A program made the translations under genes and the position numbers. 64,000 nt of DNA, taken from Dyadobacter tibetensis Y620-1 (GTDB lineage: Bacteria > Bacteroidota > Bacteroidia > Cytophagales > Spirosomataceae). The notes below the pieces were generated by a model. That model was not told the DNA's origin. It did not search any database and was given only the letters and a program-made list of their open reading frames with translations. The stretch covers positions 124,001-188,000 of the forward strand of contig NZ_AZQN01000004.1 in assembly GCF_000566685.1 (NCBI RefSeq), read 5' to 3'. Positions 18,012 to 27,616 of the stretch are shown here, piece by piece (position 1 is the first letter of the stretch; every line of letters starts with the position of its first letter).

Positions 18012-18040
18012 CCGCCAGACGAAAGTTTGGCGGTTTTTTT
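18012..18040 (+). terminator. Strong intrinsic terminator with no assigned gene
   Basis: CCGCCAGAC (18012-18020), a GAAA tetraloop and GTTTGGCGG (18025-18033) form a 9-bp stem with one G-U pair, followed by a run of eight T. The U-run exists on the plus strand only. The rightward operon before it already ends at 17650, so this terminator belongs to an unannotated transcript of up to about 350 bases. I have no name for it. Confidence 0.8.
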
Positions 18041-18052
18041 TCGTTATTCTAC

Positions 18053-18091
18053 CAAAAAAAACACCAGCCCTGATGGATCCAAGGCTGGTGT
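18053..18091 (-). terminator. Intrinsic terminator of leuS
   Basis: ACACCAGCC (18061-18069) and GGCTGGTGT (18083-18091) form a perfect 9-bp stem. On the minus strand an eight-base U-run follows. It lies 22 bases past the leuS stop. Confidence 0.92.
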
Positions 18092-18113
18092 TTTACAGAA
18101 GAATACTAAATGT

Positions 18114-20921
18114 TTAAATAACTACATTCACGATTCTCTTTGGAACGACGATTATCTTTTTGGCAGGCTTACCCTCCATCCATTTCTGTACAGTCTCATT
18201 GGCCAGAACCTCACTTTGTATGTCAGCAACTGATGTTTCAAGGGCGAAAGGCATGGTAATCCGAACTTTCCCGTTGATTTGAACAGGATATTCAAAAACA
18301 GCGTCTACTACATATTTCTGCTCCCATACGGGGAATTGCGCCTGAGAAACGCTACCCGGCTCATGCCCTAATATTACCCATAACTCCTCAGCAATATGAG
18401 GTGCATAAGAAGAAATTAGTATCACGAGTTGCTCCAGCAAATCCTTGTTATGACATTTCAGACTCCCTAGCTCATTCACACACATCATAAAGGCACTTAC
18501 AGCCGTATTGAAGGAGAAATTTTCAATATCCGTTTCTACCTTTTTAATGGTCTTATGAAGTACTTTTAGCGCAGCTTCCGAAGCTGGCTCGTCCACTACA
18601 AGATATTTACCATGTTCACTATAAAATAGTCTCCATAACTTCTTAATAAATCGGTAGGTCCCGTCTATGCCATTGGTGTTCCAAGGTTTGGCTTGCTCTA
18701 AAGGGCCAAGAAACATTTCATATAAACGCAGCGTATCCGCGCCATAGCGGGTAACGATATCGTCCGGATTTACTACGTTAAACTTGGACTTGGACATCTT
18801 CTCTACCTCCACTCCACAAATATATTTACCCTCTTCGAGTATAAAGTCTGCGTTATCGGCAAAAAGGTCGCGACGTGAAGCTTTAAAGCGCTCTAAGTCC
18901 AGGATTTCATTTTCAACAATGTTGACATCGACATGAAGGGCAGTTACCTCATACTGATCTTTTAATCCTGCACTTACAAATACCGGCTTGGTTTGATCAG
19001 CATTTTTAATACGATATACAAAATTGCTTCGTCCCTGGATCATCCCTTGGTTGATCAACTTTTTGAAGGGCTCTTCCTCAAGTACATAGCCACGGTCTTT
19101 CAGAAATTTGTTCCAAAAACGGCTATATAGCAAATGTCCTGTAGCATGTTCTGTACCACCTATATACAAATCTACCGCTTTCCAATAGCCTATGGCCTCT
19201 TTGGAAGCAAAGGCATCCTCATTTTTAGGATCCATATACCTATACCAGTACCAGCTACTGCCAGCCCATCCAGGCATGGTGCTCAACTCGTAAGGGCTAC
19301 CAGATTCGTGTGCCCAATCCTGAGCGCGACCTAATGGAGGCTCTCCCGACTCTGTAGGCAGATATTTGTCAACAGAAGGCAGGTTAAGTGGCAGACTATC
19401 TTCGTCAATAAGATATGGTAAGGCTTGGCCCTGACTATCGTTTTTGTAATATACAGGAACTGGCTCCCCCCAATAGCGTTGGCGGCCAAATACAGCGTCC
19501 CGGATGCGATAGTTAATTTTGCCTTTACCCATATTATTTTCTTCCAGGTAGGCGATCAGCTTTTCATTAGCTTCCGCAAAGGTTAGTCCATCAATCATTC
19601 CCGAATTGATATACCTCCCTTCCTTGGTATTATCTGCTTCTTTCTCGATATTTTTCTGGGCATCCAGAATGGGTATAATCGGAAGGTCAAAATGTTTGGC
19701 AAAATTCCAATCCCGCTGATCCCCCGACGGTACGGCCATAACGGCCCCTGTTCCATAACCTGCAAGAACATAATCCGCAATATAGACCGGAATCTGTGTT
19801 CCATTGAATGGATTGATAACATATGCACCCGTAAAGGCCCCAGATACGGTTTTGACATCCGACATGCGATCTCGTTCCGACCGTTTTTTGGTCATTTCGA
19901 TATAGGCCGATATTTCAGCTTGCTGCTCAGAAGTCGTAATCTTACTCACCAATTCGTGTTCGGGAGCGATTACCATAAAAGAAACTCCATAGATGGTATC
20001 GACACGGGTAGTAAAGACCTCTATTTTTTCTTCATGTCCTTCCAGCTGAAACTTTACCAGAGCACCCACCGAACGACCAATCCAGTTGCGTTGCTGCTCT
20101 TTCAATGATTCAGACCAGTCGACGGTATCCAAGCCGTCCAGAAGGCGCTGGGCATAAGAAGATATTCGCATCATCCACTGGCGCATTTGCTTCTGCTCCA
20201 CCGGGAACCCTCCCCTTTCCGAAAGTCCATCCTTTACCTCGTCGTTAGACAGTACCGAGCCTAATCCAGCGCACCAGTTAACTGTCGCATCCGCTACATA
20301 GGTTAGACGATATTTGAGTGTGATGCGGTATTTGGTTTCCTCATCCCACCCGCTCCAAGTAGCCGCATCGAAGGAAGGGGTATCCTCATCACACACGGCC
20401 TGCACAGTAAGATTACCATTTTTTTCGAAAGCCGAAATCAGGGAAGTAATCTCTTCCGCTCTATCTTCAGCCAGGTTGTACCAGCTATTAAATAGCTCCA
20501 TAAAGATCCACTGAGTCCAGCGGTAATAAGAGGGTTCAGAAGTACGAACCTCTCTGCTCCAGTCATAGCTGAAGCCCAGATTCTTCAGCTGTTCTATATA
20601 GCGAGCAATATTGTCGCGAGTCGTAACGGCCGGGTGCTGCCCTGTTTGAATAGCATATTGCTCTGCTGGCAAACCAAAACTGTCAAATCCCATAGGATGC
20701 AACACGTTAAACCCTTTTTGGCGCTTGTAGCGTGCATATATATCCGAAGCGATGTAGCCCAGAGGATGCCCTACATGTAGGCCGGCACCCGATGGATAGG
20801 GAAACATATCCAGAACGTAGTATTTGGGCCGGTCGGAGTCATTATTGACTCTAAATACTTGATTTTGGTCCCAGTACTGCTGCCATTTTTTCTCTATCTC
20901 CTTATGACTATACTCACTCAT
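18114..20921 (-). CDS. leuS: Leucyl-tRNA synthetase
   Basis: This class I aminoacyl-tRNA synthetase charges tRNA-Leu. The HIGH motif is HVGH at residues 49-52 in FPYPSGAGLHVGHPLGY, and the KMSKS loop (VEKMSKSKFNVV) lies near residue 705. The editing domain (CP1) in between shows the FTTRVDTIYGVSF and AYGTGAVMAVPSGDQRD-type segments. The anticodon-binding and C-terminal domains follow to residue 935, a normal length. The gene is monocistronic, with its own terminator. No T-box or leucine leader was seen upstream. A -7-like TATTTTTG lies at 21033-21026 on the minus strand, about 105 bases before the start. Confidence 0.98.
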   Translation of the reverse strand: MSEYSHKEIEKKWQQYWDQNQVFRVNNDSDRPKYYVLDMFPYPSGAGLHVGHPLGYIASDIYARYKRQKGFNVLHPMGFDSFGLPAEQYAIQTGQHPAVTTRDNIARYIEQLKNLGFSYDWSREVRTSEPSYYRWTQWIFMELFNSWYNLAEDRAEEITSLISAFEKNGNLTVQAVCDEDTPSFDAATWSGWDEETKYRITLKYRLTYVADATVNWCAGLGSVLSNDEVKDGLSERGGFPVEQKQMRQWMMRISSYAQRLLDGLDTVDWSESLKEQQRNWIGRSVGALVKFQLEGHEEKIEVFTTRVDTIYGVSFMVIAPEHELVSKITTSEQQAEISAYIEMTKKRSERDRMSDVKTVSGAFTGAYVINPFNGTQIPVYIADYVLAGYGTGAVMAVPSGDQRDWNFAKHFDLPIIPILDAQKNIEKEADNTKEGRYINSGMIDGLTFAEANEKLIAYLEENNMGKGKINYRIRDAVFGRQRYWGEPVPVYYKNDSQGQALPYLIDEDSLPLNLPSVDKYLPTESGEPPLGRAQDWAHESGSPYELSTMPGWAGSSWYWYRYMDPKNEDAFASKEAIGYWKAVDLYIGGTEHATGHLLYSRFWNKFLKDRGYVLEEEPFKKLINQGMIQGRSNFVYRIKNADQTKPVFVSAGLKDQYEVTALHVDVNIVENEILDLERFKASRRDLFADNADFILEEGKYICGVEVEKMSKSKFNVVNPDDIVTRYGADTLRLYEMFLGPLEQAKPWNTNGIDGTYRFIKKLWRLFYSEHGKYLVVDEPASEAALKVLHKTIKKVETDIENFSFNTAVSAFMMCVNELGSLKCHNKDLLEQLVILISSYAPHIAEELWVILGHEPGSVSQAQFPVWEQKYVVDAVFEYPVQINGKVRITMPFALETSVADIQSEVLANETVQKWMEGKPAKKIIVVPKRIVNVVI

Positions 20922-21197
20922 ATTGCTGATTTTTCTTTATTTATTTGGTTATAATCCTCGCTTATGAAAACCCTTATCATGACATTTGGCCTGGCCATCA
21001 ATGGACAGGCTAGCAAAATTTCCCGCAAAAATAAGGTTTTTTAATTGCAGTTCGTAACCTCGCCGCCGATTCTGAGCGAATATACCCTTTAGGGCTACAG
21101 AAAAAGGAAAAATAAAACATCCGGGCAATACGGGCACAGTTTTTGTGTTATTAAACTTAAAGAATTCGAGAATACCCCAAACAAACATTTATTAGTC

Positions 21198-21869
21198 ATG
21201 AAAAAATTATTGCTCGCAGTTTTTGCCATAACCCTTAGCCTTAGTGCCTCGGCACAATACGACCCCGGATTCCGATTCGGTGTAAAAGCAGGGGCAAACT
21301 TATCCAATATCAATGGCAGCAACGACCTTTCCCTCAATGGTAACGGGAGTGCTTTCGATTTTAAAGATAATGAAAACCGTTCCTTAGGATTTGTAGGGGG
21401 TGTCTTCTTTCGTTTTGGAAAGCAATTTTATGTACAACCCGAGCTTTTGCTGTCTCAAAAAGGTGGTGAATTCAATGTATACCGAGATGGCCTTACCAAT
21501 TCAGAAGGAAAAGTAGATGTAGGATTCACCAATCTGGATGTGCCAGTATTACTCGGTGTTAAAATTGGAAAAATATTCCGGGTAAATGTGGGCCCTATGG
21601 CCTCTCTAAGACTATCCTCCAATGGTAAGTTAGGCGATTCATTTGATGATTTTACCGGAGACAATAGTGACGCGCAATTCAAAGACAAACTGGCTTATGG
21701 ATATCAGGCCGGTGTGGGAGTCGACTTTGGAAGGGTAAGTATTGATGTTCGCTATGAAGGAAACTTCACTGAGGTGGCCAAAGTGAACTTTAATAACAGC
21801 AATACCGAAGCAAAATTTGGAAGAAAAAGTAATCTATTCCAAGCGACTTTAGGATATGCTATTTTCTAA
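21198..21869 (+). CDS. PorT-like outer-membrane beta-barrel protein
   Basis: The signal peptide MKKLLLAVFAITLSLSASAQ is followed by a small barrel (223 aa). It begins FRFGVKAGANLSNINGS and has alternating strands such as LGFVGGVFFRFGKQFYVQPE, the pattern of the outer-membrane-barrel-2/PorT group, and a C-terminal strand ending in a hydrophobic AIF. Many such proteins exist per Bacteroidetes genome, and most have no assigned role. PorT itself serves type IX secretion, but this gene is not shown to be that one. It is monocistronic and ends at a clear terminator. Confidence 0.88.
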   Translation: MKKLLLAVFAITLSLSASAQYDPGFRFGVKAGANLSNINGSNDLSLNGNGSAFDFKDNENRSLGFVGGVFFRFGKQFYVQPELLLSQKGGEFNVYRDGLTNSEGKVDVGFTNLDVPVLLGVKIGKIFRVNVGPMASLRLSSNGKLGDSFDDFTGDNSDAQFKDKLAYGYQAGVGVDFGRVSIDVRYEGNFTEVAKVNFNNSNTEAKFGRKSNLFQATLGYAIF

Positions 21870-21889
21870 TAACCCCATTTAATTTTCGC

Positions 21890-21920
21890 AAAGGAGCTAT
21901 CGTATCGGTAGCTCCTTTTT
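21890..21920 (+). terminator. Intrinsic terminator of the PorT-like gene
   Basis: AAAGGAGCTA (21890-21899) and TAGCTCCTTT (21909-21918) form a perfect 10-bp stem, followed by a T-run. Confidence 0.9.
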
Positions 21921-21952
21921 TCTTTTACCCCATTATTATAATCTGTATTGCC

Positions 21953-21960
21953 TACTTTTG
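21953..21960 (+). promoter_or_regulatory. Bacteroidetes -7 box upstream of the ScfR-like regulator
   Basis: TACTTTTG matches the TAnnTTTG consensus exactly and lies 75 bases before the regulator's ATG. No TTG at the ideal -33 spacing is visible, so only the -7 element is claimed. Confidence 0.45.
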
Positions 21961-22034
21961 TAGACTTAATCAGAGGAAAATTTCCGTTAAACCCCTGAGT
22001 CAATTCCCTAACATAACTATAGCATTTACCTACC

Positions 22035-23519
22035 GTGGCATTAAATACAGACCATATCAAACTCGTTTTCGGACTGAAATTGAAACAATTACGGCTAGAC
22101 CGTGGCCTTTCTTTAAACGAGCTGTCCCAGAAGTCTGGATTGTCACTATCCTATATTAATGAAATAGAAAAGGGGAAAAAGTACCCAAAATCTGATAAAA
22201 TTATTGCCCTTGCTAAGGCCATGGACGTGGAATATGATAGCCTCGTTTCCATGAAGCTCAATAAAAGACTGGAACCCATTTCAGAGTTGCTGGACTCTAA
22301 TGTTCTTACTGAATTACCCCTGGAGCTATTTGGTATCGATCCTGCCAGTTTGCTACATATTCTGTCGGATGCCCCAACGAAGATTAGCGCATTTGTTGGC
22401 ACCCTGATAGAAATTGCTAGAAATTACAATATGTCCATCGAAAAGTTTCACTTTTCCGCTCTTCGAACCTACCAGGAGATGCATGACAATTACTTCGAGG
22501 ATATTGAAGAAGCGGCTGAACTCTTTTTAGACCAACAGCAAATCCCTTCTTCCGAACAGGTAGATGAGCAACTCCTCTCATCAATTCTGAAAGAACAGTA
22601 TCAGTATGAAATGGAACATATTAACGAGCGAACGAATCCAGAATTCTCCAGTGTTCGGTCTCTTACTATTCCCTGTATCAAATCGGCTCGTTTACTCATC
22701 AATGACCAGCTATCTGACATTCAGCGCACCTTTATTCTGGCAAGAGAAATAGGATATCTTCATCTTAATCTGAAGAATAGGCTCTACACCACTGCGTTGG
22801 TGGAAGATGAAACATTCGAACAGCTTCTAAATAATTTTAGAGCCTCCTATTTTGCTAGCGCCATCATTATTCAGCGGAAACTACTGGTCCCTCGGCTGGC
22901 CACCTTATTTGAATCGGCCCGGTGGCAACCGGAGATGCTGCTGGCGATGATTCAGGACTTCCACACTACTCCGGAGTCCTTCTGTTACCGACTGAGTAAT
23001 GTACTCCCCAAATATTTTGGACTGAAGGAAATATTTTTCGCCAGGTTTAACAATTTCACTGGTCATAATCAGTTTGACATGACCAAAGAGCTCCATATTT
23101 CGAAAAAGCACTATCCCCATACCGTAAGAGACGAGCACTATTGCCGTCGTTGGATCGCATTGAATATTCTGAATGAACTGGCAGAGAATAACAATCCATC
23201 GGGTACTACCCTCTGCAAGGCCCAGCGCTCTACCTATCTCGACACCAAGGACGAATACCTGGTAATTAGTCTGGCTCAAAAATCGGCCACCAATCCAAAC
23301 CTCAATGTCAGTGTTTCGATGGGAATCTATCTGGACGATCACGCCCAGAAATCTTTGACCTTCTTAACAGATGCAAACCTCCCGCATCGAGTTGTCAATC
23401 AAACCTGTGAACGTTGTGCAATGTTCGATTGTAAAGAACGAATTGCAGCTCCTATTATCCTCCAGAAGCGTCATAAAAATGAAGAGCTTCGAAAAGCATT
23501 AAGTAAGGTTCTCAAATAA
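22035..23519 (+). CDS. XRE-family transcriptional regulator of the ScfR/RamB type
   Basis: The 494-aa protein starts with an HTH-3 domain (LKQLRLDRGLSLNELSQKSG, then LSLSYINEIEKGKKYPKSD). A middle IrrE/ImmA-like domain has the zinc-peptidase HExxH replaced by AREIGYLH, so it should be proteolytically inactive. The C-terminal DUF2083-like domain contains the CERCAMFDC cysteine cluster near the end. Proteins of this build (RamB, ScfR) regulate short-chain acyl-CoA metabolism in actinobacteria and proteobacteria. The gene runs convergently into glutaryl-CoA dehydrogenase, with only 8 bases between the stops. That supports, but does not prove, an acyl-CoA-linked role. Confidence 0.85.
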   Translation: MALNTDHIKLVFGLKLKQLRLDRGLSLNELSQKSGLSLSYINEIEKGKKYPKSDKIIALAKAMDVEYDSLVSMKLNKRLEPISELLDSNVLTELPLELFGIDPASLLHILSDAPTKISAFVGTLIEIARNYNMSIEKFHFSALRTYQEMHDNYFEDIEEAAELFLDQQQIPSSEQVDEQLLSSILKEQYQYEMEHINERTNPEFSSVRSLTIPCIKSARLLINDQLSDIQRTFILAREIGYLHLNLKNRLYTTALVEDETFEQLLNNFRASYFASAIIIQRKLLVPRLATLFESARWQPEMLLAMIQDFHTTPESFCYRLSNVLPKYFGLKEIFFARFNNFTGHNQFDMTKELHISKKHYPHTVRDEHYCRRWIALNILNELAENNNPSGTTLCKAQRSTYLDTKDEYLVISLAQKSATNPNLNVSVSMGIYLDDHAQKSLTFLTDANLPHRVVNQTCERCAMFDCKERIAAPIILQKRHKNEELRKALSKVLK

Positions 23520-23527
23520 TTCGCTAT

Positions 23528-24691
23528 TCACTGAAAAGCAGGTATACCCGTAATTTCTGCTCCGAGTATCAATAAATGAATATCATGGGTACCTTCATAG
23601 GTGATCACAGACTCTAAGTTCATCATATGTCGCATAATCGGATATGATCCTGAGATACCCATAGCGCCTAGAATCTGACGGGCCTCTCTGGCTACCCTCA
23701 ATGCCATGGCAACATTATTTCGTTTGGCCATTGATATCTGAGCAGTACTGGCCTTCTCTTCGTTCATGAGTACTCCTAGTCGCCAAGCCAGCAATTGGGC
23801 CTGGGTAATCTCGGTCAGCATTTCTGCTAATTTTTTCTGCGTGAGTTGAAATCCGGCCAGTGGTTTCCCAAACTGGATTCGTTCCTGTGCATAACTTAGG
23901 GCCACCTCATAACAGTCGGTAGCGGCTCCCACTGCACCCCAAGAAATTCCATATCGCGCCTTGTCCAGACACTTCAATGCTGCTTGTAAACCCACCGCCG
24001 CAGGCAGCACATGCGTGTCGGGAATAAAGACATCGTCGAATACCAGCTCACCAGTAATACTGGTACGCAGTGACCATTTATGGTGAATTTCTGGAGCCGT
24101 GAAACCGGCCATTCCTTTCTCTACGAGTACGCCCTGGACCCTCCCCTCATCGGTACGCGCCCATACTACTGCAACCTGGGCCAATGGAGCATTGGATATC
24201 CATAATTTACTTCCAGTGAGCCGATAGCCTCCATCAACTCGTACCAGCCGGGACTGCATCCCCCCAGGATTAGAGCCATGATCGGGCTCTGTCAGTCCAA
24301 AACACCCCAGCCATTCGCCGGATGCCAGAGGAGGAAGGTATTTTCTTTTTTGTGCCTCCGTCCCGTAGGCGAAGATAGGCCACATCACCAGAGAGCTCTG
24401 AACGGAAATGGTGGACCTCATTCCAGAATCACCTTTTTCAACTTCATAACACATGAGTCCATAGCTGATATAGTCCAGCCCTCCGCCACCATATTGCTGT
24501 GGGATAGTAGTCCCGAAAAGACCCAGTTCTCCAAACTTTGCCAATAAATGTTCGGGAAAAATTGCATTCTGGGCACTTTCTTCCATAATTGGTTTGATCT
24601 CTTTTTCCGTAAAACTTCGAACAGAATCGGCTACCAATAACTGGTCTGGAGTAAGTAAATCTCTGATTTGAAAAAAATCGGTAGGAGTCAT
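23528..24691 (-). CDS. gcdH: Glutaryl-CoA dehydrogenase (acyl-CoA dehydrogenase family)
   Basis: The enzyme oxidises and decarboxylates glutaryl-CoA to crotonyl-CoA, using FAD, in lysine/tryptophan catabolism. The 387-aa protein (ATG at 24691) has the glutaryl-specific stretch GMRSTISVQSSLVMWPIFAYG split around the Arg that holds the free carboxylate. It also has CFGLTEPDHGSNPGGM, the WISNAP segment, RYGISWGAVGAA, and the catalytic base in ITYEGTHDIH (Glu about 366). These segments match the mammalian enzyme closely from memory of the family. It is convergent with the ScfR-like regulator. No electron-transfer flavoprotein genes lie nearby. Confidence 0.93.
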   Translation of the reverse strand: MTPTDFFQIRDLLTPDQLLVADSVRSFTEKEIKPIMEESAQNAIFPEHLLAKFGELGLFGTTIPQQYGGGGLDYISYGLMCYEVEKGDSGMRSTISVQSSLVMWPIFAYGTEAQKRKYLPPLASGEWLGCFGLTEPDHGSNPGGMQSRLVRVDGGYRLTGSKLWISNAPLAQVAVVWARTDEGRVQGVLVEKGMAGFTAPEIHHKWSLRTSITGELVFDDVFIPDTHVLPAAVGLQAALKCLDKARYGISWGAVGAATDCYEVALSYAQERIQFGKPLAGFQLTQKKLAEMLTEITQAQLLAWRLGVLMNEEKASTAQISMAKRNNVAMALRVAREARQILGAMGISGSYPIMRHMMNLESVITYEGTHDIHLLILGAEITGIPAFQ

Positions 24692-24848
24692 AAGTAAATG
24701 ATATTTTGGTCTTTGCCCTGTTGATAAGGAAAAGATAATCAATTAGGATCATAATTGCCTAGAAGACACAGGAACTTCTGGGTAAATTTCTGTTTAGTTG
24801 TATTATAATCTGCCGCTGAAATATATAGATCAGCTAGAGAAGATTACT

Positions 24849-24856
24849 TAACTTTG
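24849..24856 (+). promoter_or_regulatory. Bacteroidetes -7 box upstream of the COG2509 flavoprotein
   Basis: TAACTTTG fits TAnnTTTG exactly and lies 35 bases before the ATG, giving a short leader. A matching -33 TTG at the ideal spacing was not found. Confidence 0.45.
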
Positions 24857-24890
24857 CAGCCTTTGAAGGATAACTCCCTTTCTACAACTC

Positions 24891-26465
24891 ATGATCAAGA
24901 ACCTACAACTTTCCCTTCCTCCGGAGGTGGCATTGAATGAGCCCGCGCTTCAGGCTTATGTTTTCCGTAAGCTTCATATCGACAGCAATGCCGAAGTAAT
25001 ATTGAGAAAAGCAAAGCAGTCTATTGATGCCCGCAGCAAGCGCATCAAGGTAAATTTGCAGGTTACGGTCTATGTTAACGAACCGGCCCCGGCTCTGCTA
25101 CAGATTGACAGCTCCTATCCCGATGTTAGCAAAAGCCCTCAAGCCCTGGTGATAGGCTGTGGGCCTGCAGGCATGTTTGCCGCCTTACGGCTCATAGAAT
25201 TAGGGCTCAAACCCATAATTTTTGAGAGAGGTAATGATGTCCGGGCAAGACGTAGAGATCTGGCTGACATTAACAAAAAACATTTGGTAAACCCAGAATC
25301 TAACTATTGCTTTGGTGAGGGGGGAGCGGGCACTTATTCTGATGGCAAGCTATATACCCGTTCCAATAAAAGAGGCGATATCCGTCGGGTACTCGAAATT
25401 TTTGTGAGTCATGGTGCCAGCGAACAGATATTGGTGGACAGCCATCCACATATAGGCACCAACAAATTACCTCAGGTGGTTTCCAATATGCGTGAGAGCA
25501 TTCTTAAAGCAGGAGGTGAAATTCACTTTAACACAAAGGTGGTAGACCTGATTATCGATAAATCGAGGATCAATGGCCTCCGTACCGAGTCCGGACAGGA
25601 ATACCTTGGTGAAGGTGTGATCCTAGCCACTGGTCACTCCGCTAGGGACATCTATGAGTTGCTAGACAAGAAAAATATTCTGTTAGAAGATAAATCCTTT
25701 GCAATGGGGGTTCGTATCGAACATCCGCAACCTATTATAGATCAGATTCAATACCATTGTGAGGCGGATAGAGGTCCGTATTTACCCGCAGCCTCTTATA
25801 GTCTCGTAACACAGACCTATTTCGGAGGAGTGCAACGAGGCGTATTTTCATTTTGTATGTGTCCGGGAGGCTTCATCGTCCCAGCGGCTACCGCACCCGG
25901 AGAGGTAGTAGTCAACGGAATGTCGCCCTCACGCCGCGACTCCCCCTATGCGAATTCAGGACTGGTGGTGGCCATTACAAAGGAAGATCTGGCTCCATAC
26001 TCCCAGCATGGCGCCTTGGCTGGCCTCGCATTCCAGAAAGAACTAGAAGCATTGTCATGGGAATTAGGAGGGCGGACTCAAACGGCTCCAGCCCAAAGAG
26101 TCTCCGATTTCATACAAAATAGAACCAGCCCTGCTCTGAACCCTACCTCCTACCAGCCTGGACTGAATGCAGTTAACTTGCTTCAAGCCCTTCCTCAAAA
26201 TATTGCAAATCCGCTGCGGGAGGGACTTCTGCAATTTGGAAAAAAGATGAAGGGTTATGTATCCAATGAGGCCCAGCTAGTAGGTGTAGAGAGCCGTACC
26301 TCTTCGCCGGTGCGCATTCCAAGAGATCGTGAAACCTGTGAGCACCCTCAGATCCGTGGGCTTTATCCTTGCGGAGAAGGGGCTGGTTTCGCAGGAGGGA
26401 TTATGTCAGCAGCCATGGATGGAGAGCGTTGTGCCGAACAGCTCCGGCGACATGTCATAGGCTAG
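24891..26465 (+). CDS. FAD-dependent dehydrogenase, COG2509 type
   Basis: This 524-aa soluble flavoprotein has a 90-residue N-terminal domain before a Rossmann FAD-binding motif (VIGCGPAGMFAALRLIELG, about residues 86-104). Other segments are YCFGEGGAGTYSDGKLYTR, VILATGHSARDIYELL, VRIEHPQPIIDQIQY and the C-terminal GLYPCGEGAGFAGGIMSAAM, which closes the FAD site. This pattern defines a widespread group of uncharacterised FAD-dependent dehydrogenases. The substrate is unknown. The gene is divergent from gcdH. Confidence 0.9.
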   Translation: MIKNLQLSLPPEVALNEPALQAYVFRKLHIDSNAEVILRKAKQSIDARSKRIKVNLQVTVYVNEPAPALLQIDSSYPDVSKSPQALVIGCGPAGMFAALRLIELGLKPIIFERGNDVRARRRDLADINKKHLVNPESNYCFGEGGAGTYSDGKLYTRSNKRGDIRRVLEIFVSHGASEQILVDSHPHIGTNKLPQVVSNMRESILKAGGEIHFNTKVVDLIIDKSRINGLRTESGQEYLGEGVILATGHSARDIYELLDKKNILLEDKSFAMGVRIEHPQPIIDQIQYHCEADRGPYLPAASYSLVTQTYFGGVQRGVFSFCMCPGGFIVPAATAPGEVVVNGMSPSRRDSPYANSGLVVAITKEDLAPYSQHGALAGLAFQKELEALSWELGGRTQTAPAQRVSDFIQNRTSPALNPTSYQPGLNAVNLLQALPQNIANPLREGLLQFGKKMKGYVSNEAQLVGVESRTSSPVRIPRDRETCEHPQIRGLYPCGEGAGFAGGIMSAAMDGERCAEQLRRHVIG

Positions 26466-26803
26466 TCGTATAATTTTCTTATTAATTCCGGAACCGATTA
26501 TACCGAAAGAAATACAAGATCCCAGGTTCCAGGCACTGCCCCTAATAAATGACCGCATTTCGAATTTTTAAGGTCCGGAAAAGGTTATGATTATAGTTAC
26601 GTTACAAGGGCCACCATTTTAAGGGTTCCTACTGCTTACTGGTAAATAGAACCTTGTGGATTTCAGTTGTAAATTGCTTCAGCCCGGCATATGATATCAA
26701 CTGATTCCATTACACAGTAAGCCAAGGGTGATAACTTGTTTCCAAAGGAGCGTGAGGATTTGTTATCCATCCTTCATCATTTAAACAAGCTTTGACATTC
26801 TTT
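26466..26803. other. Intergenic region, no recognised element
   Basis: This 338-base stretch separates the flavoprotein from the NUDIX gene. I see no open frame worth annotating, no RNA motif, no strong hairpin and no exact TAnnTTTG box in it. Confidence 0.5.
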
Positions 26804-27451
26804 ATGGCCAACAATTCTTTTGATATTTTTGTAAAACAATTTTCTGAAAAACTTAAATTACCACTTCCGGGTGAACTGTCGCATCAACGTATGCAGGCAA
26901 GCAGCCGGAACAAATTAAATTTTAAGCCCAATGAACGAACCAGAAGGAGTGCGATTCTGATACTATTCTATCCTTATCAGAATGATATATACTTTCCTGT
27001 GATACTCCGGCCGCCTTATGATGGTGTCCATTCCGGTCAGATAGCCTTTCCAGGTGGCCGACAAGAACCCACAGATCGCGACCTTGTACAAACGGCGCTT
27101 AGAGAGGCGCAGGAAGAGATTGGGCTAAGGCTCAATGAAGTTAAGGTTTTAGGTCAGCTTTCGCAATTGTTTATACCACCTAGTAACTTCAATGTGCTAC
27201 CGGTAGTGGCATGTACCCCTTCCCGCCCTAGCTTCTACCCTGACCCTAGGGAGGTAGCCGATATTTATGAGATTCCATTTTCGGAGATCATCAAACAGGA
27301 AATCATAGGAAGTAGTCAGATTATTATTCGGGGGGAGCCTGTTACCGCCCCTTATTACAAGATTGACAATAAAGAAATCTGGGGAGCCACAGCTATGATG
27401 ATCAGTGAACTCCTCGACGTATATCAGACCTTTCAAGCAGAAGAAGAATGA
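26804..27451 (+). CDS. CoA pyrophosphatase-type NUDIX hydrolase
   Basis: The 215-aa protein (ATG at 26804, MANNSFDIF) shows the CoA-NUDIX pattern: PVILRPPYDGVHSGQIAFPG, then GGRQEPTDRDLVQTALREAQ, and EEIGLRL. The REAQEEIGL part of the NUDIX box is intact, while the upstream acidic position is occupied by the Asp/Arg mix usual for this subgroup. Members cleave CoA and its derivatives to 4'-phosphopantetheine and 3',5'-ADP. It stands alone upstream of parC. Assignment beyond the NUDIX class is by similarity. Confidence 0.9.
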   Translation: MANNSFDIFVKQFSEKLKLPLPGELSHQRMQASSRNKLNFKPNERTRRSAILILFYPYQNDIYFPVILRPPYDGVHSGQIAFPGGRQEPTDRDLVQTALREAQEEIGLRLNEVKVLGQLSQLFIPPSNFNVLPVVACTPSRPSFYPDPREVADIYEIPFSEIIKQEIIGSSQIIIRGEPVTAPYYKIDNKEIWGATAMMISELLDVYQTFQAEEE

Positions 27452-27616
27452 AGGAAATAATAGGTTTATTTGCTATCTTAGCGGGATTTATGTCCCGCCT
27501 AGGTTTACCTACCGATATGCCTCCATGGCCTAACCGGATATGTATTGCAAAGGCAGAGGCCTAATACCAGTATTGTTTAGTACCATACCTTTTAAATATA
27601 GTTTCCTCCGAAGTAT

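Noticed and set aside
17773..18117. 114-codon plus-strand open frame through the repeat region
   Set aside because: It reads through two terminator hairpins, and its Ser/Thr pattern is just the 13-bp repeats translated.
19692..20108. 138-codon open frame antisense to leuS
   Set aside because: Shadow of the leuS reading frame; no independent signal.
22905..23342. 145-codon open frame antisense to the ScfR-like regulator
   Set aside because: Shadow of a real gene; no family features.
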